Shown here: positions 55,005-63,746 of the stretch, one piece after another
Numbering within the stretch: position 1 is the stretch's first letter
Layout of the letters: every line of letters starts with the position of its first letter
Source: Acinetobacter vivianii
Lineage (GTDB): Bacteria; Pseudomonadota; Gammaproteobacteria; Pseudomonadales; Moraxellaceae
Assembly: GCF_014635885.1 (NCBI RefSeq)
Contig: NZ_BMDR01000006.1
Location: 124,001-188,000 of the forward strand
DNA length: 64,000 bases
Reading direction: 5' to 3'
Position numbers and translations under genes: made by a program
Notes under the pieces: generated by a model
The model's database searches: none
Seen by the model: only the letters and a program-made list of their open reading frames with translations
What the model was told of the DNA's origin: nothing

Positions 55005-55193
55005 GAGCGAAGATAAGCAAAGTGAAACTTTGCCTGAGCGCAAGACGAACAGCTTTGCTGTGAGTAAAGAGGAAAAACAAAATGAAGTTTTGTCCGAGCG
55101 CAAGACCTTGCACCATATATGGCTCATATGCTGCGAGTAGCGAGGAAAAATAAAGCATGAGAAGCATAGCTTCGTAAGGTTCGGGTGCAAGAC
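55005..55193. repeat. Three diverged copies of a hairpin repeat
   Basis: Within the 521-bp ppnP-recN gap, copies at 55005-55046, 55062-55106 and 55135-55193 share the pattern GAG(C/T)..GA(G/T)..AA-hairpin-GAGCGCAAGAC (GGGTGCAAGAC in copy 3). The hairpins are GCAAAG-TGAAA-CTTTGC, ACAAAA-TGAAG-TTTTGT and GAAGC-ATA-GCTTC. Copies 1 and 2 differ by compensating base-pair changes, which supports a folded RNA or cruciform. No credible gene lies here; short frames are low-complexity shadows. Confidence 0.6.
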
Positions 55194-55411
55194 GATGAGT
55201 GGCAAGGGACGGCCAGCATTAAGAATGTTTACCCAAACGCAAAACCTTATCTCATCCATATAAATGTTGAAGAAAAAGCCAAGAGGGCAAACACATAACA
55301 AAATAATCTTCTATCCATACAGTAAATAAGGAAAATCCTACATTCAACTCTTGTAGCAACTTTAAAACTTCTCTATCTTTAAGCAAAAGATTCTGTGCAT
55401 TGGATGCGTTT

Positions 55412-57073
55412 ATGCTCACCCATTTAACTTTAATTAATTTTGCACTCGCTGACCATTTGGCTTTAGATATTGAACAAGGCTTCAATGTGCTGACTGGTGA
55501 AACTGGCGCGGGCAAATCATTATTGTTAGATGCGCTCTCTGCATGTCTGGGTGAACGCACAGATACCAACTATGTCCGCTATGGCGCTGACAAAGCCGAT
55601 GTCACAGCCGTATTTAGCTATCAAGCTGACAGTGCCGAAGCGCAATGGCTCGCCGAGCATGAACTAGATGATGATTCTAGTGAGATCCATTTAAGACGTG
55701 TGATTTTTGCCACAGGTCGTAGCAAGGCTTGGATCAATGGCCGTCCGAGTAGTTTAGCCGAACTCAAGGAAATTGGACGCTTACTGGTACAACTCTATAG
55801 CCAGCACAGTCAACAACAGTTATTAGAGCCGCCTTATCCAAAACGCTGGCTCGACCGTTATCACAATTTTGCAGAGCCCTCGAATGCCGTTCGTGAAGCA
55901 TATAGCACATGGCAAAAGAATATTCGTCAGCATCAAGCCGCTTTAGATGCGCAAGCAACACGTATTCAAAAAATACAAAATCTAGAATCTCAAATCGAAG
56001 AACTTGAAGACGTGGTTCAAACCGACTATCGGGAAATTGAGCAAGAATTTGATCGTCTTAGCCATCATGAACATATCATGCAGGATTGTAGCTATAGCCT
56101 GAATGTCTTAGATGAAGCTGAGCAGAATATTACGCAGGAAGTCGCATCGATCATTCGTCGTTTAGAATCTCATGCAGGTCGTAGTGAACAGCTTGCTAGT
56201 ATCTACAATGCGTTGTTAAATGCTCAAAGTGAAATCGATGATGCTACGGCGAGCTTACGTCAATTTATTGACCGTCAGAGCTTTGATCCGGAGCGTATGG
56301 AACAACTGAATGCGACCTTGGAAGTATTCCATCGCTTGGCCCGCAAACATCGCACTCAACCCGAATTACTCAAACAAGAATATGAAAGCTGGCAGCAAGA
56401 ATTAGAACAGTTGCATCAACTGGAAGATCCAGAAACTTTGGCGGAGCAAGTCGAAGTTTCGTATCAGGCGTTTATGCAGAAAGCACAACATTTAGATGAG
56501 ATTCGTCGTGCAGCAGCGATTCCATTAGCGAAGCAACTCACGGAACAGGTCAAACCATTAGCATTACCTGAAGCGCATTTTGAATTTAAGTTTGAGTCCT
56601 TAGAACCAGCCAATGCAGAAGGTTTAAGCTTCATTCAGTTGCTATTTACCGCAAATAAAGGGATTCCGCCTCAACCGCTGGCACGTGTTGCATCAGGGGG
56701 GGAACTTTCACGTATTGCCCTGGTCATGCAAGTCATGAATGCGGAAAAGACAGATGCTGAAGTACTGGTCTTTGATGAGATCGATGTGGGGATTAGTGGT
56801 GGTACCGCCGAAGTTGTTGGTCGCTTACTGGCTGATCTTGCACAACATGTTCAATTGTTATGTATCACCCATCAGGCTCAGGTTGCTGCACAGTCTGACC
56901 AACATCTGCTGGTGAAGAAACAACAGACAGATCCGGCCAGCAGTACCATTATCGAATTGGGCGAAGAGCAACGTATTTTAGAACTGGCACGTATGTCTGG
57001 CGGGGTCGAAATTAGCGAGACCACTTTGCAGCATGCAAGACAGTTACGTCAGCTTAAATTTCAGTCTGCCTAA
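55412..57073 (+). CDS. recN: DNA repair protein RecN
   Basis: 553 aa from ATG 55412 (MLTHLTLINFALADH). A TTG at 55400 would add four residues. SMC-like: Walker A TGETGAGKSLLLDAL, a central coiled coil (about 155-370), signature ASGGELSRIALVMQV and Walker B VLVFDEIDVGISGG. It acts on double-strand breaks with RecA, complementing the RecBCD genes in this window. Confidence 0.94.
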   Translation: MLTHLTLINFALADHLALDIEQGFNVLTGETGAGKSLLLDALSACLGERTDTNYVRYGADKADVTAVFSYQADSAEAQWLAEHELDDDSSEIHLRRVIFATGRSKAWINGRPSSLAELKEIGRLLVQLYSQHSQQQLLEPPYPKRWLDRYHNFAEPSNAVREAYSTWQKNIRQHQAALDAQATRIQKIQNLESQIEELEDVVQTDYREIEQEFDRLSHHEHIMQDCSYSLNVLDEAEQNITQEVASIIRRLESHAGRSEQLASIYNALLNAQSEIDDATASLRQFIDRQSFDPERMEQLNATLEVFHRLARKHRTQPELLKQEYESWQQELEQLHQLEDPETLAEQVEVSYQAFMQKAQHLDEIRRAAAIPLAKQLTEQVKPLALPEAHFEFKFESLEPANAEGLSFIQLLFTANKGIPPQPLARVASGGELSRIALVMQVMNAEKTDAEVLVFDEIDVGISGGTAEVVGRLLADLAQHVQLLCITHQAQVAAQSDQHLLVKKQQTDPASSTIIELGEEQRILELARMSGGVEISETTLQHARQLRQLKFQSA

Positions 57074-57187
57074 GTAACGGCACAAAATATTAGAAAATAA
57101 TTGGCGAAATCCGATCAACTCTTGTATGTTGATAAAAAGAACCTATATAGATAGATCAGCACAATACATTGAGGGAGAACCGCCTAG

Positions 57188-57742
57188 GTGACGAAACAAT
57201 ATCTAACTCACCGTTGTCTAATCGCCCCACCAGACATGGCCGATGACTTCTTTGCCAATACAGTCATTTATGTCGCTCGCCATGATGAAGACGGCGCTCA
57301 GGGCATTATCATCAATCGTCCTTCTGAATTACAGATCAAAGAATTACTCAATGATTTAGAAATTGATGCCGATAATGTGCATCCGCATGCCGTATTGCAA
57401 GGCGGTCCATTACGTCCAGAAGCAGGTTTTGTATTACATACAGGCCAACCAACATGGCATTCATCTATTGCTGTGGGCGAAAATGTCTGTATCACCACCA
57501 GTAAAGATATTCTGGATGCGATTGCGCATAACGAAGGTGTGGGTCGCTATCAAATCGCCTTGGGCTATGCCAGCTGGAGCAAAAACCAGCTTGAAGAGGA
57601 AATTACCCGCGGTGACTGGCTGATCTGTGAGTCGGATATGGATTTGATTTTCAATCTGCCTTATGGCGATCGTTGGGACGCGGCCTATAAGAAAATTGGT
57701 GTAGATCGTACCTGGTTTGCTTCCGAGATTGGTCATGCCTGA
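57188..57742 (+). CDS. YqgE/AlgH family protein
   Basis: 184 aa, DUF179. Signatures: [40 protein letters not shown] and [16 protein letters not shown]. Function unknown; it is almost always next to ruvX. The start is GTG with GGGAG about 12 nt upstream. It overlaps ruvX by 8 bp. Confidence 0.9.
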   Translation: MTKQYLTHRCLIAPPDMADDFFANTVIYVARHDEDGAQGIIINRPSELQIKELLNDLEIDADNVHPHAVLQGGPLRPEAGFVLHTGQPTWHSSIAVGENVCITTSKDILDAIAHNEGVGRYQIALGYASWSKNQLEEEITRGDWLICESDMDLIFNLPYGDRWDAAYKKIGVDRTWFASEIGHA

Positions 57743-58178
57743 TATGCAAACAGCTCAATCCATTATGGCTTTTGATTTTGGTACACAGAAAATGGGGATG
57801 GCAATCGGTCAATCCACTATCGAGAGTAGCAATCCCCTGCCATTATTTGCCATGAAAGATGGTATTCCAGACTGGGATAAGTTATTAAAGCTCGTCAAAG
57901 AATGGCAACCGACCTTATTTTTAGTGGGTTTACCGCTGAATATGGATGATAGTGAATCTGAATTGTCAGCTCGTGCACGGAAATTTGCCCGTCGTTTACG
58001 TCATCAGACCAATATTGAAACGTGGATGGTGGATGAGCGTCTGACCACACGCGAAGCAAGAGAAGAACTTGAATCTTATCAGAGCAAAGGTCAGGCCAAG
58101 CGATTATCGGCTGATAGTTTTGCTGCTGCATTATTAATTCAAAGCTGGTATCGCGATCCTGTCGGGATTACACCTTAA
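57735..58178 (+). CDS. ruvX: Holliday-junction resolvase-like / pre-16S rRNA nuclease YqgF
   Basis: 147 aa from ATG 57735, overlapping yqgE. RNase H-like fold: [15 protein letters not shown] with the catalytic Asp, [18 protein letters not shown] and the terminal [14 protein letters not shown]. In E. coli YqgF takes part in 16S rRNA 5'-end maturation. Alternative start at MQTAQSIM. Followed by a terminator. Confidence 0.92.
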   Translation: MPDMQTAQSIMAFDFGTQKMGMAIGQSTIESSNPLPLFAMKDGIPDWDKLLKLVKEWQPTLFLVGLPLNMDDSESELSARARKFARRLRHQTNIETWMVDERLTTREAREELESYQSKGQAKRLSADSFAAALLIQSWYRDPVGITP

Positions 58179-58205
58179 AGAAATCTATAATTTTTTTTAT
58201 CATTT

Positions 58206-58229
58206 AGCGGCGTTCCATGCCGCTTTTTG
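58206..58229 (+). terminator. Rho-independent terminator of yqgE-ruvX
   Basis: AGCGGC (58206-58211), 7-nt loop, GCCGCT (58219-58224), then TTTTG. Confidence 0.85.
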
Positions 58230-58274
58230 TTGTCTCATTCTTGAATGAATTAGACCACTTGGAAACCGCATTGA

Positions 58275-59294
58275 TTATTTTTCAATAATTCTGACTGTCG
58301 CAGTACGTCCAGAAACAAAAGCTAATGGATTATGCGGTTGCTCATCCAGTACGATTTTTACTGGTACACGTTGTGCCAAACGCACCCAGCTAAAGGTTGG
58401 GTTCACATTTGCCAATAAATTTGAACTGCCAGAGCGCTCACGGTCTTCAATCCCTGATGCAATCCCCTGCACATGACCACGAATTTGTTGACGATCCCCC
58501 ATCAACTGTACGGTTGCAGTATCACCTACATGAATACGATTGAGTTTAGTTTCTTCAAAATAACCCACCACATAAAGCTGTTGACGGTCTAAAAGTGCAG
58601 CCACGGCTTGCCCGACTTTAACGTAGTTACCCACACGTAAATCAAAGTTCGATAATGTTCCATCCGCAGGTGCAACCACTTCTGAACGATGCAGATTTAA
58701 TTGCGCCAAATGCAACGCGCTGTTTGCAACCTCAATCAAAGCCTGTTGTTGCAGAATAGCAGCATTGGCTTGTTCAATATTGGCAGTCAATTGCTCTTTC
58801 TCTGCGACAGCTTGATCACGCACAGCAAAGACCTGATCCTGCTCCTGTTTCGAAATCGCACCATCCATTAAGCTGGCATAACGAGCTGCATTTTTATCAG
58901 CTAATTTTTTGTTTGCTTCAGTTTTTACCAAACTGGCTTTGGCCCCTGCCAACGTGGCATGCGCTTGTGCCAAACCAGCTTTGGCTTTGGCTAAATCTGA
59001 TTTGGCCTGTTCCACATCCAGTGCCTGACGTGCGACATCGATTTTAAACAGCACCTGCCCTTTTTTTACGGTCTGGTTGTCTTGCACCAGCACTTCAGTG
59101 ACCAAGCCATTCACATCTGAAGCGACCTGAATCACATCACCACGAATACGGCCATCACGCGTCCACGGTGCAGCATTGTAGTAATTCCATAAATGCACAA
59201 CCGTATACACTGCAACCAGCACAGCCAGTAGCAATACAATTGGACGTATGACTTTTCTCACATCAAATGCATTCATGTTCATTACCTTTACCAT
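58275..59294 (-). CDS. HlyD/AaeA-like membrane fusion protein
   Basis: 339 aa. One N-terminal membrane anchor (VIRPIVLLLAVLVAVYTVVHL), a barrel-sandwich motif AAPWTRDGRIRGDVIQVASDVNGLV, an alpha-helical hairpin (about 85-195) and RVGNYVKVGQAV. This is the periplasmic adaptor of an AaeAB-type efflux pump. Start could be at M5 or M7 instead. Third gene of the operon after the FUSC and DUF1656 genes; a tripartite aromatic-acid exporter is the likely function by analogy. Confidence 0.88.
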   Translation of the reverse strand: MVKVMNMNAFDVRKVIRPIVLLLAVLVAVYTVVHLWNYYNAAPWTRDGRIRGDVIQVASDVNGLVTEVLVQDNQTVKKGQVLFKIDVARQALDVEQAKSDLAKAKAGLAQAHATLAGAKASLVKTEANKKLADKNAARYASLMDGAISKQEQDQVFAVRDQAVAEKEQLTANIEQANAAILQQQALIEVANSALHLAQLNLHRSEVVAPADGTLSNFDLRVGNYVKVGQAVAALLDRQQLYVVGYFEETKLNRIHVGDTATVQLMGDRQQIRGHVQGIASGIEDRERSGSSNLLANVNPTFSWVRLAQRVPVKIVLDEQPHNPLAFVSGRTATVRIIEK

Positions 59295-59339
59295 TTATCT
59301 TTAAATCATTAAATTTCATAGACACTTTATTCAAAACAC

Positions 59340-59555
59340 TTAAGCCCATAACCACACGAACAACCAGTGCACCAGTAGCATGAGCCCCAAGTAAAAGCAC
59401 AAATTAAAAATACTCGGGAGCGCAATCCAGCCTTTGCTGATCAGGCGATCCAGCAATGGGCCAGCAAGCTTAAACAAGACATAGGCAATAATGGCCTGTA
59501 CCAAAAGAATGGGAATATAAATGCCATAAAGATTAAGTTCACCCATGAGATACAC
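59340..59555 (-). CDS. DUF1656 (AaeX-like) small membrane protein
   Basis: 71 aa with two helices; N-terminus MGELNLYGIYIPILLVQAIIAY is diagnostic of DUF1656. Overlaps the FUSC gene by 17 bp and precedes the adaptor gene by 45 bp, matching AaeX in aaeXAB. Its role in the pump is unknown. Confidence 0.87.
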   Translation of the reverse strand: MYLMGELNLYGIYIPILLVQAIIAYVLFKLAGPLLDRLISKGWIALPSIFNLCFYLGLMLLVHWLFVWLWA

Positions 59556-61638
59556 CTAAGCCATACATGTCTGAATAGCGCTGTTCTGTGGAAATATGAC
59601 CAATGCTTTCGCAAATATTATTCAGCGAAATCAAGAGTCGTTGACGTAATTGAGCATCTTCAATCTGCGGTGCAATACGCTGCAAACGCGCTATTTGCTG
59701 CACAATTTCTGCGGGGAAATGATGAATTGAGAGCTGTTTCTCTTGTGCCTGAAAATACGCTGTAAGTTGCTGTTGCAACGCATTCACTTCTTGTTGTAGC
59801 TCTACCATTTGCGGCAATTTTTGGCTAATTTCTTGCAAACGCACCAGATCAACAATCGAGCTACTTTCAACCAGCGCATTTTGAATTGCCGTTTTAATTT
59901 CTGGATTTTGTACCATCTTGGTATTCAATACGCCGACACGATCTAACATACTGCGTAAATGAATTTTGAAGTCACTGCCATAAGACAGATGTAATGCCTG
60001 TCGCATCGCTTGATAATGCAAAGCTAAAATCCGTGTCGCACTGGTATCTGGAGAAACGGCACGTACTAGATCAATCACAATCAGGGAGACCATTACACCC
60101 AACACCATTGCAAATGAACTGTCCAGATAAGACACCGCATCCATGGTGTATTGGTTATGCAGATTCAAACCCATCATGGTGTTAATGCCCAATACCATAC
60201 CAATTGGCATCAACATCTGATTCGCCATCATGGTCACTGCCACCAGAAATACAGGGAACAATACCAATGCCAATTGCCAGAAGTGAGTCACATGCGGGAA
60301 GATACCAAAGGCGTATAAAAATACCAGTCCTGCCGAAACAATACTGCCCCAGATAAAAATGCGTAGCACAGGCACAGGATTATCCAGCGCCGTCAAAATA
60401 CAGGCGGTGATTGCGCCCATTTGCGCCATCATGAAGCCCGCTTTCCAGCCCGACAAAATCCATGCACCTGTAACAATAAAAGTGATCAGCACAGCACTAA
60501 TTCCGCCACGAATCGCAATACCATGATCTCGGTGCAAACTCGGATATTTCGTAGTAATCGACGTAATTTCAGCAGGAATGTCTTTTTTACCTTGTTGAAT
60601 CTGTTGCCAGATCAGTTTTACCGCCAGAATATTGGCAATAAAATGACGAACATCCATTTTCAATGCAGCCAGCACAATTTGCTGTTCAGGAGTTGCAATC
60701 GAAATCAGCTCAGCAAAATCTTCTTCGAAACGAGCAGGCAAAGCTTGTAAATCTGCTGGACTTAAAACTCTTTCCTGTTTTAGAAATGTCAAGGTGTCCT
60801 GACGAATCCGATCTAAATGTGGGGTCAGATTGGTCACTTGCATTTGCCCGAGCTGTTTCACCCGTTGAGACAAAGCCACCAGATTCGCCACCACCAATGA
60901 AACCTGATGCAGCATTTCCTGCAACGGTTTGGTCATGCCATTTAACTCACCTTTTTCATAAGCCAAATGCACAGCCAGCGCATGAATATCTGATGCATCG
61001 CGGGTAATTACCGAAAGCACCTGCGTGTAATTTTCTGGCTCTTTCTGAACCGTAATCAAACGCTCAAAGGTATTTTCCAGATCATTCAGGGTCTTATTGA
61101 CACGTTGCTTGATCATGGCCCCGACATGAACAGGGAAAAATGTTGCAGAAACAACTGCTGTCGCCACTACCCCAATCGAAATTTCCAGCACCCGCGCCAA
61201 AGCGATATCAAACATATTGTAGGTATCGATATAGGTAATTGCGTTATACACAATCATTGCGGTGGAATAACCCGCCAGCATGAAGACATAACTACGTGGC
61301 GTACGGTCAAGTAGCGACACATACAAGGCAAAACCCACCCATAAAGACAGGATAATGGTAAAAAGCCACGGCGTATTAATAAAATGCGGTGTGAGCAATA
61401 ATGCAATAATTGCACCCGCAACAGTTCCCACTAAACGATACACACATTTGGAAGACACCATACCTGAATAGGGATTGGCAATGATCAGGACCGTACCGAT
61501 TGACCACATCGGGTTAATCAGATCCAGTTCAAACGAGATAAACAATGCCAGCATACCTGCTACAAATGTTTTGCACGCAAAGATGATGTCGAGTCGACTT
61601 GGTCTAAAAGCCAACAACTGTTTAAATAGCATGAACAT
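59539..61638 (-). CDS. FUSC-family (AaeB-like) efflux transporter
   Basis: 699 aa. Two membrane blocks of about five to six helices each (about 20-165 and 355-500), each followed by a soluble helical region; the FUSC signature SIGTVLIIANPYSGMVSSKCVYRLVGTV appears near residue 46. AaeB-like proteins export aromatic carboxylates and related weak acids. First gene of the operon, divergent from an IclR regulator. Confidence 0.9.
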   Translation of the reverse strand: MFMLFKQLLAFRPSRLDIIFACKTFVAGMLALFISFELDLINPMWSIGTVLIIANPYSGMVSSKCVYRLVGTVAGAIIALLLTPHFINTPWLFTIILSLWVGFALYVSLLDRTPRSYVFMLAGYSTAMIVYNAITYIDTYNMFDIALARVLEISIGVVATAVVSATFFPVHVGAMIKQRVNKTLNDLENTFERLITVQKEPENYTQVLSVITRDASDIHALAVHLAYEKGELNGMTKPLQEMLHQVSLVVANLVALSQRVKQLGQMQVTNLTPHLDRIRQDTLTFLKQERVLSPADLQALPARFEEDFAELISIATPEQQIVLAALKMDVRHFIANILAVKLIWQQIQQGKKDIPAEITSITTKYPSLHRDHGIAIRGGISAVLITFIVTGAWILSGWKAGFMMAQMGAITACILTALDNPVPVLRIFIWGSIVSAGLVFLYAFGIFPHVTHFWQLALVLFPVFLVAVTMMANQMLMPIGMVLGINTMMGLNLHNQYTMDAVSYLDSSFAMVLGVMVSLIVIDLVRAVSPDTSATRILALHYQAMRQALHLSYGSDFKIHLRSMLDRVGVLNTKMVQNPEIKTAIQNALVESSSIVDLVRLQEISQKLPQMVELQQEVNALQQQLTAYFQAQEKQLSIHHFPAEIVQQIARLQRIAPQIEDAQLRQRLLISLNNICESIGHISTEQRYSDMYGLGVSHG

Positions 61639-61868
61639 GTCTCAATTTAGGGTCAGCTTGATCCTCATCACATCCATAAAAATGTGACGACTCGTCCAGA
61701 CTGATCTGAAGAATTCAAATCAGGGCAATCGATAGGAATAAAACTGGATATTGGGAGTGATATACAATGCTTGTGCTTGGTATTTTTAGAGAGATTTCCC
61801 TAAAAATAATTATCCAAATAAGACATTGTGGTGTTAATTTTTTCAAAACAAAGCGAATTAGTCAACAT

Positions 61869-61891
61869 AAATTATCACTATTTGATAATTT
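61869..61891. promoter_or_regulatory. Candidate operator in the aaeB/iclR divergent gap
   Basis: AAATTATCA-CTATT-TGATAATTT, 9-bp perfect arms with a 5-nt spacer, inside the 428-bp gap between the divergent efflux operon and iclR gene. A typical size for an IclR-dimer site. The rest of the gap is AT-rich; a good AAGGAG lies before iclR at about 62048. Confidence 0.45.
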
Positions 61892-62066
61892 TTAATTTTA
61901 ATCTAAAATAATGACGTTAATATTTCATCATTTTCTCAGCATCAGACTCTATTTCTTCACAGAAGAAGAGCAAATTTAAAATCCCATACACCACTTAAGC
62001 CTTTTCTGTTATAAAGCAATAAAAGTTCGGTTTTCACGTTATTTTGTAAGGAGTAGACAACGCATC

Positions 62067-62846
62067 ATGGCAATTTCGAGTTTTGGTAAAATTCTCACCG
62101 TGCTGGATTTATTTTCAGTTTCACGTCCGATTATCAATGTCGATAATATTTGTGATGAGCTTGGTCTCTCCAAACCAACTGCCTATCGTTATTTAAAAGA
62201 ACTGGTTTCTGCCGATATCCTCAAACGGATTAGTGGCACATCAGGTGACTACACGCTTGGTTCTAAAATCGCAGTTCTTGACTATATTTCGCATAGTACT
62301 GATCCACTGATTCAGATCAGTATTCCGTTTATGCGCGATATTGTAGAACGTACCGAGCTGTGCTGTTTACTCACCTATTTAAATCATGATTACTGTATCG
62401 ATCTGCATCATGAAACCTTCAAGGAAGCTGAATTGATTTCATATGGTCGAGGTTGCCCACGCCCTGTTTATGTCGGTGCCTCCCCGAAGATTGTGATTGC
62501 GCATTTAACTAAACAACGGATTCAGGCTTACTATCAACAGTTCACGCAGGAACTGGCACAGGTGGGTTTTGCCAATAATGCAGATGAATTTATGCAACAG
62601 ATGCGAAAAATCAAGAAACAGGGCTTCTATTTATCACAAGGTGAGATTGACCCAATGGTATGCGGTCTTTCAGTGCCGATTCGCTTCTCAAACAAAGAAG
62701 CCCCTATCGCCTTGACATTGGTTGCCTCAAAGAACCGCTTTGATTTCCTGAATATTCAAAAGCTCATCGAAATTCTACAAACCAATGCGTCTCAAATCGA
62801 ACATAAGTTCGTTACGCTTTCTGAAAACCAGAATAGTCAAATTTGA
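62067..62846 (+). CDS. IclR-family transcriptional regulator
   Basis: 259 aa. N-terminal winged helix-turn-helix (VDNICDELGLSKPTAYRYLKEL, about 25-46) and a C-terminal IclR effector domain (about 80-245, with YGRGCPRPVYVGAS and DPMVCGLSVPIRF). Divergent from the AaeBXA-like operon, so probably its ligand-responsive regulator. RBS AAGGAG. Ligand unknown. Confidence 0.9.
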   Translation: MAISSFGKILTVLDLFSVSRPIINVDNICDELGLSKPTAYRYLKELVSADILKRISGTSGDYTLGSKIAVLDYISHSTDPLIQISIPFMRDIVERTELCCLLTYLNHDYCIDLHHETFKEAELISYGRGCPRPVYVGASPKIVIAHLTKQRIQAYYQQFTQELAQVGFANNADEFMQQMRKIKKQGFYLSQGEIDPMVCGLSVPIRFSNKEAPIALTLVASKNRFDFLNIQKLIEILQTNASQIEHKFVTLSENQNSQI

Positions 62847-62877
62847 GAATATTAAAAAACATTTACATTTTTCACTG

Positions 62878-62906
62878 TTGTAAATGCCAACAAATTCTCA
62901 TATTAT
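62878..62906 (+). promoter_or_regulatory. Putative promoter of the candidate sRNA
   Basis: TTGTAA (62878-62883), 17-nt spacer, TATTAT (62901-62906), 31 bp after the iclR stop. It faces a terminator 54 bp further on. Confidence 0.5.
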
Positions 62907-62912
62907 GATTAT

Positions 62913-62988
62913 GTTCTTCAGCATACTCTCCCAAAGAGCATGACTTTCCTCAGAGAACTAAGCTCATCGTTGTTATGGGCTTTTTTCT
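62913..62988 (+). ncRNA. Candidate ~75-nt small RNA
   Basis: Between a good promoter match and a terminator (AAGCTCAT-CGTTGTT-ATGGGCTT then TTTT, 62960-62986) lie about 75 nt without a frame. A short CTC-TCCCAAA-GAG hairpin and a second C/T-rich single-stranded stretch (TTTCCTC) resemble ribosome-binding-site pairing seeds. It may alternatively be only the iclR 3' UTR and terminator. Confidence 0.5.
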
Positions 62989-63010
62989 TGCCTTAAATTT
63001 TTCATCCCAT

Positions 63011-63039
63011 AAAAAAAGCCCTCTCAATAGAAGGCTTTT
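63011..63039 (-). terminator. Terminator of pgsA
   Basis: AAAAGCCTTCT-ATTG-AGAGGGCTTTT on the minus strand with a T-run, 17 bp after the pgsA stop. Confidence 0.8.
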
Positions 63040-63055
63040 CGTATTCAAATCATGC

Positions 63056-63643
63056 TTAAGGCTGTTTTAAATATGGCCAAGCTGCTTTCATATAAATAAA
63101 CATCGACCATAATGTTAAAATGACCGCAGCATAGAGCAAGGCATAGGCCCAGATCTCTAAAGGTTTCCAGTTCAACAGGAATACACTGATCGCGATCATT
63201 TGAAAGGCTGTTTTGTATTTTCCGACTGTTGAAACCGCAACACTGGTACGCGCACCGAGTTCCGCCATCCATTCACGCAAGGCAGAAACAGTAATCTCAC
63301 GGGAAATAATCACAATCGCAGCAAACGCCATAGAAATGGTCGGTTGCCATTGCACCAGAACGATCAAAGCCGCTGCAACCATTAACTTATCTGCCACTGG
63401 ATCAAGAAAGCGCCCAAAAGCAGAAGTTTGATTCAGGGTTCGTGCCAAATAGCCATCAAACCAGTCGGTCACCGCTGCCAAAACAAAAATCGCAGTCAGT
63501 ACCATATGGCGCATCATTCCCCCATGATGCTCAGCAATTCCAATTGCTGGTGGCCAATAGGCAATCACCAAAAACACGGGAATCAGGGCAATACGTGCCA
63601 AGGTTAAGATATTAGGAATGTTCAGGATTTGCCCTGTGCTCAT
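63056..63643 (-). CDS. pgsA: CDP-diacylglycerol--glycerol-3-phosphate 3-phosphatidyltransferase
   Basis: 195 aa from ATG 63643 (MSTGQILNIPNILTLAR). Longer frames to 63655 or 63784 extend into the next gene and look like non-coding extension. CDP-alcohol phosphotransferase motif DWFDGYLARTLNQTSAFGRFLDPVAD is complete (both Asp pairs). Makes phosphatidylglycerophosphate for phosphatidylglycerol and cardiolipin. Several membrane helices. Confidence 0.92.
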   Translation of the reverse strand: MSTGQILNIPNILTLARIALIPVFLVIAYWPPAIGIAEHHGGMMRHMVLTAIFVLAAVTDWFDGYLARTLNQTSAFGRFLDPVADKLMVAAALIVLVQWQPTISMAFAAIVIISREITVSALREWMAELGARTSVAVSTVGKYKTAFQMIAISVFLLNWKPLEIWAYALLYAAVILTLWSMFIYMKAAWPYLKQP

Positions 63644-63746
63644 AAACACCGCCATGTTGTTCGCATCAAATGCAGTTTGCACAAAGGATGTGCTGAGATT
63701 GTATTCATGTGTAGGCAACTTTATACGAAATGCACCGCAGTGTCGA

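Noticed and set aside
54981-55301. A 106-codon minus-strand frame in the ppnP-recN gap
   Set aside because: It runs through the hairpin-repeat array, has a low-complexity, repetitive translation and no ribosome-binding site or recognisable domain.
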